Positions 6,565-9,267 of a stretch of 9,267 bases of DNA are shown in pieces. The DNA comes from Actinomycetota bacterium (GTDB lineage: Bacteria > Actinomycetota > Acidimicrobiia > Acidimicrobiales > Ilumatobacteraceae). Numbering within the stretch: the stretch's first letter is position 1; each line of letters starts with the position of its first letter. The DNA lies in the NCBI GenBank assembly GCA_009701105.1, contig WLKU01000048.1, forward strand, positions 1 to 9,267, given 5' to 3'. The notes under the pieces were generated by a model. The model searched no databases, was not told the DNA's origin, and saw only the letters and a program-made list of their open reading frames with translations. A program made the translations under genes and the position numbers.

Positions 6565-7593
6565 GTGTCTTGTCACGTGCCACCAATTGATCTGACCCGT
6601 GACGACGGGGTTCGTTACGACGCTGTTGCTATCGGAAACGCATTGGTCGACGTGATCGCTGCAGTTGAAGATCAGTTTCTCGACGTTGAGCAAGTTGTGA
6701 AGGGCTCGATGACGTTGGTGGATGCCGAGCGCTCGGCGCATCTGTATTCGCGTATCACCAAGCCAACACAAACGAGTGGCGGTTCGGCTGCCAACACTGC
6801 GTACGGACTTGCGAGTCTCGGTGGGCGCGCGGGTTTCATTGGCAAGATTGCCGACGATGAATTGGGTCGGGTGTTTGGCAATGACATGAAGAATGTCGGT
6901 GTTGGGTTTCATCCAGGAGTCACATCGACAACCGAACCAACGGGACGCTGCATCATTGCAGTAACCCCGGACGGTCAGCGCTCGATGAGCACATTCTTGG
7001 GCGCGGCAAGTTTGCTCGATCCAGCAGATATTTCGCGCGAAGCAGTTGCATCTGGTGCGGTCTTGTTTCTTGAGGGTTACCTGTTTGACCGTGATCTAGC
7101 AAAAGAAGCATTTCGCACAGCATCAAAATATGCCCATGAGGCTGGCCGCAAAGTTTCGTTGACTCTTTCGGATTCTTTTTGTGTTGACCGCCACCGCAGT
7201 GACTTTATGGCGCTCATTAAGAACGACATCGATATTTTGTTCTGCAATGAATTTGAGTTGCAGTCGCTCTACCAAACCGATTCATACGAAGAAGCCCTTG
7301 GCAAACTGCGTCATGACTGCGAATTTGGAGCCGTCACGCGCGACAAGCGTGGCTCAGTCGTAATCAATGGAGACGCGGTAGTAGACATTGAACCAGAACC
7401 AGTTGATCAAGTAGTCGACGCAACTGGTGCTGGCGACATGTATGCAGCTGGGTTTTTGTACGGCTTTACGCGTGGCATGAAGATTGAAGACTGCGGAAGG
7501 CTTGGTTCGCTTTCGGCATCAGAAGTAATCACTCATGTGGGTCCGCGCCCATTGGTGCAGCTGAGCAGTCTGATTCCAAACCACCTACGCTGA
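6565..7593 (+). CDS. PfkB-family kinase, adenosine-kinase-like
   Basis: This ribokinase/PfkB-family enzyme probably phosphorylates a nucleoside or sugar with ATP; overall resemblance is closest to bacterial adenosine kinases (adenosine to AMP). Features are YDAVAIGNALVDVIA near the N-terminus, the substrate-side block SGGSAANTAYGLASLGG (about 71-87), and the ATP-side signature DATGAGDMYAAGF (285-297), where D291 of GAGD is the catalytic base. Length (342 residues) fits. Other members of the clade share LTLSDSFCVDRHR and the C-terminal GRLGSLSASEVI. The start is unsure: GTG 6565 and GTG 6577 are both in frame and neither has a ribosome site. A TAGTGT at 6563-6568 would put transcription near 6575, favouring a leaderless start at 6577. 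The gene ends 5 bases before queF, so the two are probably co-transcribed. A role in salvaging adenosine from S-adenosylhomocysteine is plausible but inferred; a sugar substrate remains possible. Confidence 0.9.
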   Translation: MSCHVPPIDLTRDDGVRYDAVAIGNALVDVIAAVEDQFLDVEQVVKGSMTLVDAERSAHLYSRITKPTQTSGGSAANTAYGLASLGGRAGFIGKIADDELGRVFGNDMKNVGVGFHPGVTSTTEPTGRCIIAVTPDGQRSMSTFLGAASLLDPADISREAVASGAVLFLEGYLFDRDLAKEAFRTASKYAHEAGRKVSLTLSDSFCVDRHRSDFMALIKNDIDILFCNEFELQSLYQTDSYEEALGKLRHDCEFGAVTRDKRGSVVINGDAVVDIEPEPVDQVVDATGAGDMYAAGFLYGFTRGMKIEDCGRLGSLSASEVITHVGPRPLVQLSSLIPNHLR

Positions 7594-7598
7594 TACGT

Positions 7599-7988
7599 AT
7601 GGCAACTGATTCGCACGACAACCTCACTGTTCTTGGCTCGACAATTCGTCATGCCATCGACCACGTTGAAGTCTTTCCTGCACCAGCTCATGTCACCTTG
7701 GTGCGATTTACTACTGATGAAGTGACATCGATTTGCCCGGTCACATCTCAACCTGACTTATCACACGTAACAATCGAATTTAAACCCGATCAACTGTGCA
7801 TCGAGTCAAAGTCGCTCAAGTTGTACCTGTGGCGTTTTCGCGACATGGCCGTGTTTGCCGAGGCACTCGCTGCCGAGATTGCAAACGAAGTGATGGTGAC
7901 AGTTAAACCAATGTGGGTCAAAGTTGAACTCACGCAGCGACCACGTGGTGGCATTGAAGTACACGCAGTTGCCGAGCGCAACCGCTAA
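7599..7988 (+). CDS. queF: NADPH-dependent 7-cyano-7-deazaguanine reductase QueF (preQ1 synthase)
   Basis: QueF reduces the nitrile of preQ0 to the amine preQ1 with two NADPH, the last soluble step before queuosine is built into tRNA. The 129-residue product is the short, unimodular type of the tunnel-fold superfamily. It has the catalytic block CPVTSQPD, with nucleophile C46 and acid D53. The NADPH-binding family signature ESKSLKLY starts at E69, the substrate-binding glutamate is E88, and PRGGI lies near the C-terminus. Ungapped alignment from memory with B. subtilis QueF (C55, D62, H96, E97, C99) keeps the spacing exactly. However, the histidine is Ala (A87) and the resolving cysteine is Leu (L90). 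The nucleophile, acid and glutamate remain, so activity is likely. The gene follows the kinase by 5 bases with no ribosome site of its own, implying coupling or reinitiation. No other queuosine genes are in the window. Confidence 0.93.
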   Translation: MATDSHDNLTVLGSTIRHAIDHVEVFPAPAHVTLVRFTTDEVTSICPVTSQPDLSHVTIEFKPDQLCIESKSLKLYLWRFRDMAVFAEALAAEIANEVMVTVKPMWVKVELTQRPRGGIEVHAVAERNR

Positions 7989-7992
7989 ATAA

Positions 7993-8598
7993 CTACGCTT
8001 CTTCGTCGGCTGGTACGAACTCCAATTTGAGGTCGCCAAGATTGATCAGCGTTGAAGCAACCCAATGGCCAAGAGCGCCAAAGTGGTCGTCGAGCACAGC
8101 GCTCGTGCCATCTTGCAAAGTTTCTTCTGCCAACTCGTATTCGCCTTCGTAAGTAATTTCGAGCGCAAAGTCGGTGTTGTCGCTAGAAGTTGGATGACTC
8201 ATTTCGATCGTGATGTTGTCGCGCTCGAGTTTGCCATTGCCAACAACTGGGCTGTACATGACGGCAACATCGTCAACAACTGAGGGATCTGGTTGTTGGG
8301 CAAGTCGTTGAATGCGAAACACGACCTCGATTTCGATTGAAGGATTGTGGTCAAGTATTTCTTCCACATACCAACTGCGATAGGCGGCTTGGCTGCGACT
8401 TGGCCAATTAAACGTGATGTGTGCAACTACCCGAGGTGGTTGACCTTCACCGGGCAATCCGTAACTCGTTTCCCACACCAAGTCACCAAGCAAAATGTCG
8501 GACTGTAGATGTTCTTCAAACGCTTGGCGTTCAAGAAACGCATTGCCAAAAGCGTCGCGTAGAGCACTGATTGCATCGGTGAAGACATGGTCGAGCAT
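7993..8598 (-). CDS. Uncharacterised acidic 201-residue protein
   Basis: I do not recognise this protein. It has no signal peptide, membrane helix, metal-binding cysteine cluster or nucleotide-binding loop that I can see, so it is probably soluble and cytoplasmic. It is rich in Asp and Glu. It begins with a helical stretch (about 1-30, LDHVFTDAISALRDAF), followed by alternating-hydrophobicity segments that look like beta strands: RVVAHITFNW (about 56-65), SIEIEVVFRI (about 87-96), a short NITIEMS, and DFALEITYEGEYEL (about 143-156). A final helix (AVLDDHFGALGHWV) precedes LKLEFVP. This suggests a compact alpha+beta fold. ATG 8598 is the first sensible start; a TACTCT about 9 bases upstream suggests a leaderless message. 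It converges on queF with a 4-base gap and diverges from the crotonase gene by 31 bases. Reality of the gene rests on its clean 201-codon frame, protein-like composition and fit between neighbours. Confidence 0.75.
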   Translation of the reverse strand: MLDHVFTDAISALRDAFGNAFLERQAFEEHLQSDILLGDLVWETSYGLPGEGQPPRVVAHITFNWPSRSQAAYRSWYVEEILDHNPSIEIEVVFRIQRLAQQPDPSVVDDVAVMYSPVVGNGKLERDNITIEMSHPTSSDNTDFALEITYEGEYELAEETLQDGTSAVLDDHFGALGHWVASTLINLGDLKLEFVPADEEA

Positions 8599-8605
8599 GC
8601 GTATT

Positions 8606-8612
8606 TAGAGTA
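8606..8612. promoter_or_regulatory. Candidate symmetric bidirectional -10 element
   Basis: The 31-base divergent gap contains TAGAGTA. Read on the + strand it gives -10 TAGAGT (8606-8611, start near 8618, 12-base leader to the crotonase ATG). Read on the - strand it gives TACTCT (8612-8607, start near 8600, two bases before the unknown gene's ATG). Both match TANNNT. The two predicted starts are 18 bases apart, the spacing reported for promoters sharing a symmetric -10. No -35 is clear in either direction. Confidence 0.3.
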
Positions 8613-8629
8613 GTCGCTAACCTTGAGTC

Positions 8630-9267
8630 ATGGCACTGGTCTTACTTGATATTGCAGATGGTGTAGCAACACTCACACTCAACAACCCAGACGAACGCAA
8701 CACAATGACTGCGCCGATGGTTGCCGAGATCGTTGCGGCGATGGATCGTATTGAAGGCGACAACGCGATTGGCGCACTCGTAGTGACTGGGACCGCCCCA
8801 GCTTTTTGTGCAGGTGCCAATCTTGGCAATCTGGCAGAAGCTGATGGTGAATCTCTCGGAGTGATCTATGAAGGTTTCTTGCGTATTGCGCGAAGCCCGT
8901 TGCCAACGATCGCAGCAGTCAACGGTGCTGCAGTTGGGGCAGGAATGAATTTGGCACTCGGTTGCGACGTGCGTATCGCCGCAAAACGAGCCAAGTTCGA
9001 TACACGATTTTTACAACTCGGCATTCATCCCGGTGGAGGCCACACATGGATGTTGCGACGTATCGTTGGACCACAAGTGACTGCAGCGGCGGTGCTGTTT
9101 GGCGAAGTGCTCGATGGTACTGAAGCACAACGGGTTGGCCTCGCGTATCGCTGTGTTGAAGATGCAGACTTGCTGGCCGTCGCGCACGAGATGGCGGCCC
9201 GTGCTGCGAGCGCACCACGAGAACTTGTGATTGAAACTAAAAAAACTCTTGCAGCAATGGCCGATGT
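8630..9267 (+). CDS. Crotonase-superfamily protein (enoyl-CoA hydratase/isomerase-like), 3' end cut off
   Basis: The first 212 codons of a crotonase-fold protein, which normally has about 250-270 residues, are present; the window ends in frame. The family acts on acyl-CoA thioesters through an oxyanion hole. Here FCAGANL (A61) and the AVGAG turn (A104-G105) supply that hole, and the GCDVRIAAKRAKF segment follows as expected. The two glutamates of classical enoyl-CoA hydratase (rat E144 and E164, 20 residues apart) align with N107 and F127, also 20 apart. Ordinary hydratase chemistry is therefore unlikely, and an isomerase, thioesterase, decarboxylase-like or other acyl-CoA reaction is more plausible. 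RFLQLGIHPGGGHTWML is reminiscent of a group of actinobacterial homologues. ATG 8630 starts the conserved beta strand directly; no strong ribosome site precedes it. It could use the acyl-CoA made by the synthetase at 3594, but they are not in one operon. Confidence 0.92.
   Translation, partial: MALVLLDIADGVATLTLNNPDERNTMTAPMVAEIVAAMDRIEGDNAIGALVVTGTAPAFCAGANLGNLAEADGESLGVIYEGFLRIARSPLPTIAAVNGAAVGAGMNLALGCDVRIAAKRAKFDTRFLQLGIHPGGGHTWMLRRIVGPQVTAAAVLFGEVLDGTEAQRVGLAYRCVEDADLLAVAHEMAARAASAPRELVIETKKTLAAMAD

Noticed and set aside
1..9267. CRISPR arrays, insertion sequences, toxin-antitoxin or phage-defence modules.
   Set aside because: No regularly spaced repeats, transposase motifs, terminal inverted repeats or defence domains are visible.

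Overview
The window looks like chromosomal DNA of an actinobacterium, perhaps one of the medium-GC Acidimicrobiia. The phylum call rests on a short three-pass membrane protein beside a gephyrin-like moeA, an arrangement reminiscent of the actinobacterial Glp/GlpR (SepX) pair. It also fits the GTG starts, the probably leaderless genes and a TAGGGT-type -10 ahead of the tRNA. The class-level guess is weak. No mobile element, CRISPR array or rRNA is visible. Genes are densely packed, and the longest stretch without a coding gene is 142 bases (3452-3593), which holds a tRNA.

Region 1 (about 49-3451, + strand) is a molybdenum-cofactor block: moeA, moaA and moaC, tightly spaced, followed after 89 bases by the membrane protein. 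MoaA and MoaC make cyclic pyranopterin monophosphate from GTP, and MoeA inserts molybdate at the end of the pathway. MoaD, MoaE and MoaB/Mog are not in the window. The membrane protein suggests that this MoeA may also act as the divisome protein Glp.

Region 2 (3484-5294, + strand) is tRNA-Ala(CGC), followed 37 bases later by an acyl-CoA synthetase of the ANL superfamily. Region 3 (5295-6521, - strand) is a 12-helix MFS transporter whose stop codon directly abuts that of the synthetase.

Region 4 (6565-7988, + strand) is an adenosine-kinase-like PfkB kinase tightly followed by queF, the preQ0 reductase of queuosine synthesis. This QueF lacks two residues normally found near the active site. 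Region 5 (7993-8598, - strand) is an acidic 201-residue protein I do not recognise, convergent with queF. Region 6 (8630 to the window end, + strand) is a crotonase-family protein lacking both classical catalytic glutamates; it is cut by the window edge and is divergent from the unknown gene.

I found no clearly new multi-gene defence or mobile system. The points most worth following are the Glp/GlpR-like linkage, the altered QueF and crotonase active sites, the unknown acidic protein, and a possible symmetric bidirectional promoter at 8606-8612.
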